Assembly (NCBI GenBank): GCA_014360805.1
Contig: JACIWU010000002.1
Location: 1-64,000 of the forward strand
Length of the DNA: 64,000 nucleotides
Direction: 5' to 3'
Origin: Chloroflexota bacterium
GTDB lineage: Bacteria > Chloroflexota > Anaerolineae > DTLA01
The notes beneath the pieces are model-generated. The model saw only the letters and a program-made list of their open reading frames with translations, ran no database searches and had not been told where the DNA came from. Positions 7,523 through 16,621 of this stretch are shown piece by piece (positions within the stretch are counted from its first letter, which is position 1; every line of letters starts with the position of its first letter). The position numbers were made by a program, and so were the translations under genes.

Positions 7523-9841
7523 ATGGACGAGAACGGGCGGTTCATGCCCAAGGTGTTGCAACTGTATCTGGAGATCAGCCAGTATCCCATCCTGGCGTCG
7601 CGAATCCGCGAGCGCATGCGCCAGGAACTGTTCTCGCGCGGCGTCATCTCGCAGGAGCGGTTTGAGGCGGAAGTTCGCGAGAAGGCCATCCTGTCGCAGC
7701 AGCGCGAGGGGCTTTCGGATCCGCTGGTGCAGGAGACGGCCGAGATGTGGAACGAGCGGCTGCGCCAGATTCGCGACACGCTTACCGATTTCTACTTCGC
7801 GTATAACTTGCCGCACGACCTTTTCCGCGGCATCGTGAGCGAGATCCTGGGGCCTCAACGCCTGACGGATGACGACATCCTGACCTTCAACCCCGAACTG
7901 GCGCCGTGGGACATCCTGTTCGCCAAAGGGGAGGAGTACGAGGCGTTGCCGCCGGAGCGGCGAGCGCGGATTCAACATCACCTGCAGGAGATCATCGTCG
8001 TCCTGCTCAAGGCGATGATCAGCGATCACCTGCAGTTCCTCGGCGTGGCGCGGGGGGTTTTCACCATCCGCGACCTGAAGGAGATACGCCAGCGCCGCAT
8101 CGGTCGCGGGAAGATCGGGGGCAAGGCTGCCGGCATGCTCCTGGCCTGGAAGATTCTCCAGACCGATGACTCGGAGGTGGCCCGGCGACTACGCCCGCTG
8201 GTGAGCATCCCCGATTCGTACTACGTAGGCTCGGATGTCTATTACGACTTCCATGCCTACAATCACCTGTTGGAGTATATCAATCAGAAGTACCTGCCGC
8301 AGGCCGAGATTGAGGCGGCGTATCCGCGCATCTACGACGTGTACCGCCAGGGGCGGTTCCCGCCGGAGATCACCCGGGCGCTGCGCGACCTGCTGGAGGA
8401 CATCGGGCCGGTCCCCATCATCGTGCGGTCTTCTAGCCTGCTGGAGGACAGTTTCGGCACGTCCTTCGCGGGCAAGTACGAGAGCCATTTCTGCCCGAAT
8501 CAGGGCACGCTGGACGAGAACCTGTCGGCGCTCTGCGACGTCATCGCGCGCATCTACGCCAGCGTGGTGAACCCCGCGGCCCTGCTGTACCGCAAGAAGA
8601 TGGGGCTGCTGGACTACGACGAGCGCATGGCGATCCTCATCCAGAAGGTGCAGGGCCAGCGTTATGGCCGCTGGTTCTTCCCGATGGCGGCGGGCGTCGC
8701 CTTCAGCCGCAACCCGTTCCGGTGGAACCCGCGCATCCGCCGGGAGGACGGGCTGGTGCGCATGGTCTGCGGGCTGGGGACGCGCGCCGTGGACCGGGTC
8801 CCCAACGACTACCCGCGCATGGTGGCCTTGAGCCATCCCAAGTTGCGCCCCGAGACGACCACCGAGGACATCCGCCGGTATTCCCAGCACTTCATAGATG
8901 TGCTGGACATGGAGGATAACGAGTTTCGTTCGCTGCCGATAGAAGAGGTGGTGGACGAGGACTACCCGCCGCTGCCCTACCTCGTCTCGTGGGATTATGG
9001 CGACTACTTCTCGCCCATGCGGCCCTTTGAGCGCGACACCAAAGTGCGGATGGTGTTCACCTTTGACCGCCTGCTGACGGAGACGAACTTCGCGGCCGAC
9101 ATGCGCGACTTCCTGGCGCTGCTGGAGCGGCGATACGGCCGTCCGGTGGACATGGAGTTCACGCTGGACCTGGCGCCGGACGGCGGGAAGCCCCGCGCCT
9201 ACATCCGCCTGCTCCAGTGCCGCCCGCAGGCCAGCATGGCCGAAGCCGAAGGCGTGCAGGTGCCGGACATCCCCGAAGAGCGCGCGCTGTTCATCTCCCG
9301 GCGACTGGTGCCACACGGCAGGGTGGCCGACATCCGATACGTCATCTACATCCGCCCCGATGCATACGCGGCGCTGCCCTTGCCGTCGCAGAAGGCCGAA
9401 GTGGCGCGGGTGGTGGGGCGGCTCAATCAGAAACTGGCGGGCGAACGGTTCATCCTCATCGGCCCGGGGCGATGGGGTAGTTCTAGCATGGACCTGGGCG
9501 TGAAAGTGTCCTACGCCGACATCTACAATGCGCGGATGCTGGTGGAACTTGGGATTTCGGGCACAGACGCCACCCCGGAGGTCTCCTACGGCACGCACTT
9601 TTTCCAGGACTTGGTGGAGGCGCAGATATACCCGCTGGCGATCTTCCCCGACGCGCCCGGCGCGCTGTTCAGGACGGAGTTCTTTGAGGGCAGCCCGAAT
9701 GCGCTGGCGGACCTGCTGCCCGAAGACGCCCGCTGGGGCGATGTGGTGCGGGTGCTGGACATCCCCGCGCTGACGGGCGGCAAGCGGCTGGAGGTCGTGA
9801 TGGACAGCGACGAAGAGATGGCTGTAGGATTTCTGAGGTAG
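7523..9841 (+). CDS. PEP/pyruvate-binding domain protein (PPDK N-terminal type, no phosphotransfer domains)
   Basis: This is a 772-residue cytoplasmic protein. Its central part matches the ATP-grasp-like N-terminal domain of PEP synthase and pyruvate phosphate dikinase: IIVRSSSLLEDSFGTSFAGK at about residues 304-323, then an AFSRNPF motif. The C-terminal 200 residues contain FILIGPGRWGSSSMDLGV and are conserved in appearance but not assigned to a known domain. The central phosphohistidine domain and the C-terminal PEP-binding barrel of true PEP synthases are missing, so it cannot do the complete reaction. It may use ATP to phosphorylate another substrate or protein. The following alcohol dehydrogenase gene starts 7 bases after its stop. 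Confidence 0.75.
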   Translation: MDENGRFMPKVLQLYLEISQYPILASRIRERMRQELFSRGVISQERFEAEVREKAILSQQREGLSDPLVQETAEMWNERLRQIRDTLTDFYFAYNLPHDLFRGIVSEILGPQRLTDDDILTFNPELAPWDILFAKGEEYEALPPERRARIQHHLQEIIVVLLKAMISDHLQFLGVARGVFTIRDLKEIRQRRIGRGKIGGKAAGMLLAWKILQTDDSEVARRLRPLVSIPDSYYVGSDVYYDFHAYNHLLEYINQKYLPQAEIEAAYPRIYDVYRQGRFPPEITRALRDLLEDIGPVPIIVRSSSLLEDSFGTSFAGKYESHFCPNQGTLDENLSALCDVIARIYASVVNPAALLYRKKMGLLDYDERMAILIQKVQGQRYGRWFFPMAAGVAFSRNPFRWNPRIRREDGLVRMVCGLGTRAVDRVPNDYPRMVALSHPKLRPETTTEDIRRYSQHFIDVLDMEDNEFRSLPIEEVVDEDYPPLPYLVSWDYGDYFSPMRPFERDTKVRMVFTFDRLLTETNFAADMRDFLALLERRYGRPVDMEFTLDLAPDGGKPRAYIRLLQCRPQASMAEAEGVQVPDIPEERALFISRRLVPHGRVADIRYVIYIRPDAYAALPLPSQKAEVARVVGRLNQKLAGERFILIGPGRWGSSSMDLGVKVSYADIYNARMLVELGISGTDATPEVSYGTHFFQDLVEAQIYPLAIFPDAPGALFRTEFFEGSPNALADLLPEDARWGDVVRVLDIPALTGGKRLEVVMDSDEEMAVGFLR

Positions 9842-9848
9842 GTGGGCT

Positions 9849-10865
9849 ATGCGAGCCATGCTGTTGCGACACATCGGCCCTGTGGAGACCGCCCCGCTGG
9901 AGGCGGTGGAACTGCCCGATCCGCGCCCTGGCTCCGGCGAGGTGCGCATTCGGGTTCGCGCGTGCGGCGTGTGCCACACGGACTTGCACACGGTGGAGGG
10001 CGAGTTGCGCCTGCCCAGGTTGCCCCTCATCCCCGGCCACCAGATCGTGGGCGTGGTGGACGAGGTGGGCGACGGCGTGGGGCATCTGGAATTGGGCCGG
10101 CGAGTCGGCGTGGGATGGTTGGGCTGGACGTGCGGCGTGTGCGCGTTCTGCCGCAGCGGGCGCGAGAACCTGTGCGAGCGCGCGCAGTTCACCGGCCTGC
10201 ACCGCGACGGCGGGTACGCGGAGTACGCCGTGGCCGATGCGCGGTTCGTGTACCGCCTGCCCGAAGGGTTTTCGGACGTGGAGGCCGCCCCGTTGCTGTG
10301 CGCGGGGATCATCGGTTATCGGGCGCTTCGGCTGAGCGGCGTGCAGCCCGGGCAAAACCTGGGCCTGTACGGGTTCGGCGCGTCGGCGCACATCGTGCTG
10401 CAGATCGCGCGCCATTGGGGGTGCCGGGTGTACGTCTTCACGCGGGGCGCGGGACATCGGGCGCTGGCGCGGGAGTTGGGCGCGGTGTGGGTAGGCGGGG
10501 CCGAGAACGATGCCGGGGCGCGAATGCATGCGAGCATCATCTTCGCGCCGGCGGGCGCGCTGGTGCCACAGGCGTTGGCGGCGCTGGAAAAGGGCGGGAC
10601 GCTGGCGCTGGCCGGCATCACCATGAGCGACGTCCCGGCGATGCCCTACGACCTGCTGTACCACGAGCGCACGGTGCGGAGCGTGGCCAACAGCACGCGG
10701 GAGGACGCCCTGGGGCTGCTGGAGGCCGCCGCGCAGGTGCCCGTGCGCACCGAGGTGGAGACGTATTCCCTGGGCGACGCCAACCGCGCACTGCAGCGCC
10801 TGAAGGCGCGGAAGGTCCAGGGTGCTGCTGTGCTTGTGGTAGGGCCGCCAGGCCGCAATGAGTAG
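9849..10865 (+). CDS. Zinc-dependent alcohol dehydrogenase (MDR family)
   Basis: This 338-residue medium-chain dehydrogenase/reductase has Cys42-His43 (GVCHTDL) and the GHQIVGVV motif for the catalytic zinc. Cys95, Cys98, Cys101 and Cys109 form the structural zinc site. The nucleotide-binding loop is YGFGASAHIVLQ, with a Phe-Gly-Ala variation of the usual GxGxxG. It resembles the AdhP-like group of zinc alcohol dehydrogenases and should oxidise an alcohol or reduce an aldehyde with NAD(P)H. It sits 7 bases after the PEP-binding protein gene and is probably co-transcribed with it and the antiporter that follows. Confidence 0.85.
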   Translation: MRAMLLRHIGPVETAPLEAVELPDPRPGSGEVRIRVRACGVCHTDLHTVEGELRLPRLPLIPGHQIVGVVDEVGDGVGHLELGRRVGVGWLGWTCGVCAFCRSGRENLCERAQFTGLHRDGGYAEYAVADARFVYRLPEGFSDVEAAPLLCAGIIGYRALRLSGVQPGQNLGLYGFGASAHIVLQIARHWGCRVYVFTRGAGHRALARELGAVWVGGAENDAGARMHASIIFAPAGALVPQALAALEKGGTLALAGITMSDVPAMPYDLLYHERTVRSVANSTREDALGLLEAAAQVPVRTEVETYSLGDANRALQRLKARKVQGAAVLVVGPPGRNE

Positions 10866-10883
10866 ACATAACGCGGAGAAGAC

Positions 10884-12755
10884 ATGGGAGAGACAACCTT
10901 TGTGCCGTTGTTTCTGATAACCGTCCTGGCGGCAGCCGTTCCCCTCCTATCCACCGCTTTCCGCAGGATTCAGATTCCCATCGTCGTGGGCGAGATTCTG
11001 GTGGGCATGATCATCGGTAGGAGTGGCCTGAACCTTGTGCACGAATCGCCCTCACTGGCTTTCCTGGCCGAATTCGGTTTTGCGTTCTTGATGTTCCTGT
11101 CGGGCCTGGAGGTGGATTTCACGGTGCTGGTGCCTCAGAATCGGCCATCGTCTTCGGAGCGGCGGCCAGTCTCCCCCGTCATGCTTGGCAGTTTGATCTT
11201 TATGCTTACGGTTACTCTCTCGGTGGTGGTTTCGTTCTGGTTCGCTGCTATGGGGCTGATACGGACGCCAATCTTGATGGGCCTGATTCTCAGCACGACA
11301 TCGTTGGGGGTTGTGGTGCCCGTGCTGAAGGAACGGCGCATGATTTCGTCGGCGTACGGGCAGACGATCCTGGTGAGCGCCCTTCTCGCCGATTTCGCAA
11401 CGCTTCTGCTCATCAGCGTGGTGGTGGCCATTCAGCAGCGGGGATTGACGCCAGACTTGCTGTTGGTGTTGGTGCTGGTTGTGGCGTTTTTCGTCCTTCT
11501 GCGGGTGGCGCAGGCTCTCCAGCGCATAGGCGTGGTGAGGCGGGTCATAACGGAATTGTCTAGCGCTACGGCGCAAATTCGGGTGCGGGGGGCGTTTGCC
11601 CTCATTGTACTGTGGGTGATGCTGGCCCAGGCTCTGGGGCTGGAGATTATCCTGGGGGCGTTCCTGGCCGGCGCGTTGGTGAGCCTTCTGGGCGGGAACC
11701 GAGAAGCGCCCCTACGAGAGAAATTGGAGGCCATCGGATTTGGCTTTTTCATTCCGATATTCTTCATCATGGTGGGCGTGCGCTTTGATTTAGGGTCGCT
11801 GGTGAATTCACCAGCGGCATTGGTGCTGCTGCCGGTGCTTTTGGTTGCGGCGTATGTGGTGAAAGTAGCGCCTGCGTTGTTGCTGCGCATGCGGTTCTCG
11901 TGGCGTGAGGCGCTGAGCGCAGGGCTGCTCCTGTCCTCGCGGCTGTCGCTTATCATCGCGGCGTCGGCAATTGCCCTGGAGTTAGGGACAATATCCGAGG
12001 CTGTGAACAGCGCGATCATTCTTGTGGCCATCGTTACCTGTACTGCTTCGCCGCTGCTCTTTCTGCGGTTTGCCCCGCGGGTGGAAGAGAAGGCGCGCCG
12101 GGGGGTTGTCATCGTGGGGGCGAGCGAACTGGGGCTCCTGGTGGCACGACGGCTGGCGGCAGAACAAATGCCCGCTACCATCGTGGGGCGGGACGAGGCG
12201 CGGATCGCAGTGGTGCGGCAACAGGGATTTGCGGCAGTGCACGGCGACCCGTTGGAATCGCGCACTCTGGAGCAGGCAGGCATCGCCAACGCGGAGGCGG
12301 TGGTGTCCGTTTCCAGTAGGCCCGAGGTGAATTGGCATGTGTGCAGCGTGGCGCTGCATGTGTACGGGGTGCCTACGGTGGTAGCCTGGGCCGACCGCGC
12401 CGAGGATGCCAGGGCGTTGCAGGATATGGGGGTGCTGGTGGTGCAGCCGGCGATGGCGACGGCGCTGGCTCTTGAGGGTGCTTTGCGGTTCCCGAGCGCT
12501 TTTGACCTGATTGCCAACAAGGAAGACGAAGCCGAACTAGGAGAGTCGGTGATCTGCGATGCCGCGCTTGATGGGGTACGCCTGCGCCACCTGACGATAC
12601 CGGGGGGCGCGCTATTGATCGGGATTCGGCGCGATGGCGAAGTCATCGTGCCGCACGGCGACACGCGCCTGCGCCTGAACGATGTGGTGATGCTGGTGGG
12701 GCCACGGGATGCTGTGCGCGAGGCCTGCGAGTGGTTTGAGGGGAGATGTAAGTAG
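10884..12755 (+). CDS. Kef-type cation:proton antiporter with TrkA-N and TrkA-C domains
   Basis: This 623-residue protein has an N-terminal CPA2 antiporter domain of about 12-13 membrane segments (residues 1-395), including IPIVVGEILVGMIIGRSGL and FLMFLSGLEVDF. A cytoplasmic TrkA-N nucleotide-binding domain follows (about 405-520, VVIVGASELGLLVARRL), then a TrkA-C domain at the C-terminus (about 535-620). Proteins of this layout exchange K+ or Na+ for protons and are gated by nucleotide binding to the TrkA-N domain. The exact cation cannot be read from the sequence. Confidence 0.88.
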   Translation: MGETTFVPLFLITVLAAAVPLLSTAFRRIQIPIVVGEILVGMIIGRSGLNLVHESPSLAFLAEFGFAFLMFLSGLEVDFTVLVPQNRPSSSERRPVSPVMLGSLIFMLTVTLSVVVSFWFAAMGLIRTPILMGLILSTTSLGVVVPVLKERRMISSAYGQTILVSALLADFATLLLISVVVAIQQRGLTPDLLLVLVLVVAFFVLLRVAQALQRIGVVRRVITELSSATAQIRVRGAFALIVLWVMLAQALGLEIILGAFLAGALVSLLGGNREAPLREKLEAIGFGFFIPIFFIMVGVRFDLGSLVNSPAALVLLPVLLVAAYVVKVAPALLLRMRFSWREALSAGLLLSSRLSLIIAASAIALELGTISEAVNSAIILVAIVTCTASPLLFLRFAPRVEEKARRGVVIVGASELGLLVARRLAAEQMPATIVGRDEARIAVVRQQGFAAVHGDPLESRTLEQAGIANAEAVVSVSSRPEVNWHVCSVALHVYGVPTVVAWADRAEDARALQDMGVLVVQPAMATALALEGALRFPSAFDLIANKEDEAELGESVICDAALDGVRLRHLTIPGGALLIGIRRDGEVIVPHGDTRLRLNDVVMLVGPRDAVREACEWFEGRCK

Positions 12756-12782
12756 GCGGTTGTCAGCACGGCGGCCCGCCAT

Positions 12783-12811
12783 TTGACAGAAATGAGAACG
12801 TGTGCAACAAT
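12783..12811 (+). promoter_or_regulatory. Predicted promoter with possible operator, SDR-HAD genes
   Basis: A consensus TTGACA (12783-12788) is followed at 17 bases by AACAAT (12806-12811). The 9-mer ACGTGTGCA (12798-12806) overlaps the spacer and the -10 box. The same 9-mer lies just after the ugpA promoter and before ugpB, so it may be a shared operator. Confidence 0.6.
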
Positions 12812-12860
12812 CGCTGCGGATCGCATATCTCGGTGATTCTTGTAGCGAGAGGAGGAGCCT

Positions 12861-13697
12861 ATGGACACGGAATATCTCATTTCTTTGTTCGGCCTCCAGG
12901 GGAAGACGGCTTTCATCACAGGGGCCGGGGGCGTGCTGTTCAGCAGCGTGGCCCAGGCGCTGGCCAGGGCAGGCGCTAACCTGGTGATCGCGGATGTGGC
13001 CGAGGAGGCGGCGAGGGCGGTGGCGCAGCGGTGCGCCGCGCTGGGGGCCGAGGCCATCGCCGTGAAGGTGGACGTGCTGGACCGCGGGAGCGTAGAGCAG
13101 GCGCTGGAGGCGACACTGGCGCGGTTTGGGCGCGTGGACATCCTCATCAACGGCGCGGGCGGCAACAAGCGGGAGGCCACTACGTCCAAGGACCTGTCGT
13201 TCTTTGACCTGCCCGAAGCCGCCTTCCGCTGGGTGTTTGACCTGAACCTCATGGGCACGGTCATCCCGTGCCAGGTCATCGGCCGGCAGATGGCTCGCCA
13301 GGAGTCGGGCGTGATCTTGAACATTGCGTCCATGGCGGCGATCCGCCCGCTCACGAACGTGGTGGCGTATTCGGCGGCGAAGGCGGCCGTGGTCAACTTC
13401 ACCCAGTGGCTGGCGACCCACATGTCGCAGAACTACTGCACCCAAATCCGCGTCAACGCGCTGGCCCCCGGCTTTTTCCTCACCCATCAGAACCGCTACC
13501 TGCTGGTGGACGAGCAGACGGGGCAGTGGACCGAGCGCGGCAAGACGATTCTGGCGCACACGCCCATGGGGTGCATGGGCGACCCGGAGTTTGACCTCAT
13601 CGGCGCGGTGTTGTGGCTGGTGTCGCCGGCGGCCCGTTTCGTCCATGGCGCGGTCATCCCCGTGGACGGCGGATTCGCGGCGTGCAGCGGCGTGTAA
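12861..13697 (+). CDS. UxuB-like SDR oxidoreductase (D-mannonate oxidoreductase type)
   Basis: This 278-residue short-chain dehydrogenase has an unusual cofactor loop (TGAGGVLFSSVA, replacing the usual TGxxxGIG), as in the SDR branch of mannonate/fructuronate oxidoreductases. The catalytic residues are visible: Ser in IASMAA, and Tyr and Lys in AYSAAKAA. The phrases INGAGGNKREATT, ALAPGFFLTHQNR and HTPMGCMGDPE also suit that branch. It should interconvert a sugar acid and its keto form with NAD(H). AGGAGG precedes the ATG. The HAD gene 32 bases downstream probably shares the transcript. Confidence 0.75.
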   Translation: MDTEYLISLFGLQGKTAFITGAGGVLFSSVAQALARAGANLVIADVAEEAARAVAQRCAALGAEAIAVKVDVLDRGSVEQALEATLARFGRVDILINGAGGNKREATTSKDLSFFDLPEAAFRWVFDLNLMGTVIPCQVIGRQMARQESGVILNIASMAAIRPLTNVVAYSAAKAAVVNFTQWLATHMSQNYCTQIRVNALAPGFFLTHQNRYLLVDEQTGQWTERGKTILAHTPMGCMGDPEFDLIGAVLWLVSPAARFVHGAVIPVDGGFAACSGV

Positions 13698-13729
13698 CGT
13701 TCACGAATCTCACTGTCGGAGGCGAAGTC

Positions 13730-14626
13730 ATGGCAATCGTACCCGAGGCCGCAAAACCCCTTGTGGAACTGAAGCCCGCCCGCGAGTTCTTCGTCGGGAT
13801 AGACTCCGATGGCTGCGTGTTTGACACGATGGAGATCAAGCACAAGGAGTGCTTTATCCCCAACATCATCCGCTACTGGCGGCTGCAACCGGTGTCCAAG
13901 TACGCGCGGGAGGCGGCGGAGTTCGTGAACCTGTACTCCAAGTGGCGGGGCATCAACCGCTGGCCGGCGCTCGTCATGGTGTTTGACCTGCTGCGCGAGA
14001 GGCCCGAGGTGCAGCGACGCCACGCTGTCATCCCCGAAGCGCCGCAGATTCGCAAGTTCATCGCGTCGGGGCGCCCGCTGAGCAACGATTCGCTCAAGGA
14101 GTTGGTGGCCGAGACCCACGATCCCGAGTTGACCCAGGCGCTGGAATGGAGCCAGGCGGTGAACCGCACGATTGAGGAGATCGTCTTCGGCGTGCCGCCT
14201 TTCCCCTACGTGCGCGAGAGCCTGGAGATGATGGCGCAGCACGCGGATATGGTCGTTGTGTCGCAGACGCCCACCGAGGCGCTGGTGCGCGAGTGGCAAG
14301 AGCATGGGATAGACGGCTACGTGCGGGCCATCGCGGGGCAGGAGATGGGCACGAAGGCCGACCACCTGCGGTATGCGGCTGGCGGCAAGTATCCCGCGGG
14401 ACATGTGCTGATGATCGGCGACGCGCCCGGGGACTTGAAGGCCGCCCGCGCCAACAACGCGCTGTTCTTCCCCATCAACCCGGGGCGCGAGGATGAGTCG
14501 TGGGAGCGGTTCTACAAGGAGGGTTTCCCGCGTTTCCTGCGCGGCGAATTCGCCGGCGACTACGAGGCCGCGCTGATTCGGGAGTTTGAGGCGCTGCTGC
14601 CCGAGACGCCGCCGTGGAAGCGGTAG
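13730..14626 (+). CDS. HAD-superfamily hydrolase
   Basis: This 298-residue protein has HAD motif I in GIDSDGCVFDT (nucleophile Asp plus acid/base Asp near residue 25). A long helical cap follows, then motif II (VVVSQTP), a lysine in GTKADHL and motif III/IV in MIGDAPGDLKAA. It is probably a phosphatase acting on a small phosphorylated metabolite. The neighbouring UxuB-like SDR suggests a sugar-acid or phosphosugar substrate, but this is only context. The ATG at 13730 was chosen because GGAGG lies 8 bases upstream; extending it would enter the SDR gene. Confidence 0.75.
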   Translation: MAIVPEAAKPLVELKPAREFFVGIDSDGCVFDTMEIKHKECFIPNIIRYWRLQPVSKYAREAAEFVNLYSKWRGINRWPALVMVFDLLRERPEVQRRHAVIPEAPQIRKFIASGRPLSNDSLKELVAETHDPELTQALEWSQAVNRTIEEIVFGVPPFPYVRESLEMMAQHADMVVVSQTPTEALVREWQEHGIDGYVRAIAGQEMGTKADHLRYAAGGKYPAGHVLMIGDAPGDLKAARANNALFFPINPGREDESWERFYKEGFPRFLRGEFAGDYEAALIREFEALLPETPPWKR

Positions 14627-14679
14627 GCGGCGGGGACATTTGCGTTCACTTGCGGCTCGCGCTGTCCGCAAAACAAAAC

Positions 14680-14713
14680 GAGCACAGAGTTGGTGCGCCG
14701 CAACTCTGTGCTC
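14680..14713 (-). terminator. Intrinsic terminator after tRNA-Arg
   Basis: A perfect 13-bp stem (14680-14692 with 14701-14713) has an 8-base loop. On the minus strand it is followed by GTTTTGTTTT. It lies just downstream of the minus-strand tRNA gene. Confidence 0.85.
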
Positions 14714-14729
14714 TTCTACGTCCGACAGG

Positions 14730-14802
14730 TACCCCCGGAGCGACTCGAACGCTCGCACCCGGCTCCGGAGGCCGGTGCTCTATCCACCTGAGCTACGGGG
14801 GC
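14730..14802 (-). tRNA. tRNA-Arg (anticodon CCG)
   Basis: A 73-nt cloverleaf reads on the minus strand. It has a 7-bp acceptor stem (GCCCCCG with CGGGGGT, first pair G-U), a 4-bp D stem (GCTC/GAGC) and an anticodon stem CCGGC/GCCGG with loop CTCCGGA. The T stem is GAGCG/CGCTC around TTCGAGT. The anticodon CCG at 14766-14768 reads the Arg codon CGG. No CCA is encoded. A T-rich terminator hairpin follows 17 bases downstream. Confidence 0.96.
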
Positions 14803-14860
14803 ATCGCGACAAGTCTAGCACAGAAGGCCCGATTTGGCAAAAAGCCTGCGCGAGGGTGGT

Positions 14861-14889
14861 AACCGCGAATGGCGCGAATCTACGCGAAT
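14861..14889. repeat. Dispersed CGCGAAT repeat (copy A)
   Basis: AACCGCGAAT is followed by two further CGAAT phrases (GGCGCGAATC, TACGCGAAT). The same phrase order recurs at 16622-16650 and 33718-33747, with a partial copy near 51349-51370. All copies lie in non-coding gaps. Confidence 0.6.
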
Positions 14890-14994
14890 GTAGAACAGGG
14901 ATTGCTCCGGGACTTCAACCGTCGCCACGGCGGGCGCCAACAGGCGAGCGGGAGATGGGGATGCGCGCGCTCATCCCCCGCGCCCGCCGGGCCG

Positions 14995-16383
14995 CTACAG
15001 GTGCGGCTTGATGCGCCGGGCCACGCGGCGGCAGGCCTCGCGCAGGAATTCCAGGTCGGCTTCGGTGTGGGCCGTGCTCAGGGCGCCCAGTCCGTGCACG
15101 ACGTGGACATCCTCCAGCAGCAGGGCGGTCTGGAGCACACGGTCGCGCAGCGCCACGTCGCACTTGCTGGGGTCGTACACGTCCTCGGGGCTGTTGAATT
15201 CCACCGCGTTGTCGTAGGGGAAATGGAGCATGGCGAGGGAACTGCCCGAGAAGGCGCCGCGCGGGTCGCCGGTGCAGCGGGCCAGAATCCCCTCTTCGGC
15301 GAATGCCGCCTCCATGATTTGGCGCGTCTTCGCCCCGAGTTCGGCCAGGCGCGGGTAGATTGTCGCTTCGTTGGCCGCCAGGTGCTCCATGACGGTTTTG
15401 GCCGCGACCATGGAGGACGGATGCGCCGAGTACGTGCCGCCGGTGAAACGCACGCGGTTGCCGCCGCCGGAGCCGGCCAGGGCCAGGATGTCGGCGCGGC
15501 CGGCCACCGCCGCCACGGGCATCCCCCCGCCGACGATCTTGCCGAAGGCCGCCAGGTCTGGCCGCACGCCGTAGAGCGCGCCCAAGTCGCCGGCGCGGAA
15601 GCGGAACCCCGCGATGACTTCGTCAAAGATGAGGACGCTGCCATAGCGCTCGGTGAGGGCGCGCGCCTCGCGCAGGTACTCGGGCGTGGCGGGGATAAAC
15701 CCACCCGCCCCGATGAATGGCTCCACGATGAAGCAGGCGATGCGGTCGCCGTATTGGGCGAACATGTCTCGTAGGTGTTGGGGGTCGTTGAAGCGGGAGA
15801 CGAGGGTACTCTCGTCAATGATGCCGGGGAAGCCCTCCGTTTCCATGTGGGCGAAGCGAGTGGCATCGCGGAAACTCACGCCCTTGAGGCCCCAGGGCTG
15901 GGCGCCGTGCCAGCCCCCGCCCACCTTCAGCACCAGGTCGCGGCCCGTGTAGGCGCGGGCCAGGAGGATGCTGTACATGGTGGCCAGCGCGCCGCTGGTG
16001 GTGAATCGGACGCGCTCGGCGCCCGTCTGCCGACACAGAATCTCCGCGGCTTCCACGTGGGCGCGGTCTTCAAATCCGGTCTGGAGGCCCTGGCCGTCTT
16101 CCAGCGCGCGGGCCACCGCCGATACGATGACGTCGGCATTGTGGCCCAGGATGTTGGCGTAGTGCCCCTGCCAGAAGTCCAGAATCCGATGGCCGTCCTC
16201 ATCCACCACCCAGGCGCCCTTCGCTCGGACCGGGCGGGGCGGGAAGGGCGTTACCGAACGGCGCGCGTGGCTCATGCCGTCCACGATGCAGGCTTTGGCC
16301 CGCTCGTGGAGCGCCGCCGATTTCGGCGAGTGTCGCCGGTACTCTTCCGAAAGTTCCGCCAGCAGTTTCGTGTGATCTCTCAT
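14995..16383 (-). CDS. Class III aminotransferase, glutamate-1-semialdehyde aminomutase-like
   Basis: This 462-residue PLP enzyme is closest in pattern to HemL. It has a TTSGALATMYSILLARA glycine-rich loop, GGGWHGAQPWGLKGV, LIFDEVIAGFRF (residues 252-262, with the PLP-nitrogen Asp) and the Schiff-base lysine at about 282 in GKIVGGGMPVAA. The canonical enzyme shifts the amino group of glutamate-1-semialdehyde to give 5-aminolevulinate. No other haem genes are nearby and many HemL-like proteins act on other substrates, so hemL is not assigned. The start at 16383 has GGAGG 8 bases upstream. It stands alone between the tRNA and the large regulator. Confidence 0.78.
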   Translation of the reverse strand: MRDHTKLLAELSEEYRRHSPKSAALHERAKACIVDGMSHARRSVTPFPPRPVRAKGAWVVDEDGHRILDFWQGHYANILGHNADVIVSAVARALEDGQGLQTGFEDRAHVEAAEILCRQTGAERVRFTTSGALATMYSILLARAYTGRDLVLKVGGGWHGAQPWGLKGVSFRDATRFAHMETEGFPGIIDESTLVSRFNDPQHLRDMFAQYGDRIACFIVEPFIGAGGFIPATPEYLREARALTERYGSVLIFDEVIAGFRFRAGDLGALYGVRPDLAAFGKIVGGGMPVAAVAGRADILALAGSGGGNRVRFTGGTYSAHPSSMVAAKTVMEHLAANEATIYPRLAELGAKTRQIMEAAFAEEGILARCTGDPRGAFSGSSLAMLHFPYDNAVEFNSPEDVYDPSKCDVALRDRVLQTALLLEDVHVVHGLGALSTAHTEADLEFLREACRRVARRIKPHL

Positions 16384-16555
16384 AGCCACCTCCAAGGCTG
16401 CGACGAGTCTTGTCCGGGGGTGAACCCTCGCGGATAGTCCCCAGTGTAGCACAGGGGGCGGCGGACGGCAAAGCGCGTCGCCCCGTGCGGGGTGGTGGAT
16501 ATATTTGGGCGGAGATTGGTTAGACCGATGAGCGGCAGCACGAAACGGATGGAGC

Positions 16556-16612
16556 GTAGCAGGTTTCCATACCTGCCCCCGTGCCCACGGCGGCTATGGA
16601 AAGCCGCCCTAC
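16556..16612. repeat. GTAG-headed palindromic element (copy 2, inverted)
   Basis: Read on the minus strand, this 57-bp element begins GTAGGGCGGCTTTCCATA, matching copy 1 at 7337 almost base for base. It has the same pair of hairpins (GGCGGC/GCCGCC and GGCAGG/CCTGCC) and the same complementary loops, but about eight extra bases between the hairpins. Confidence 0.7.
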
Positions 16613-16621
16613 GAACTGTGC

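Noticed and set aside
14995-16383. Firm hemL assignment
   Set aside because: The family motifs fit, but there are no porphyrin genes nearby and HemL-like paralogues with other substrates are common.
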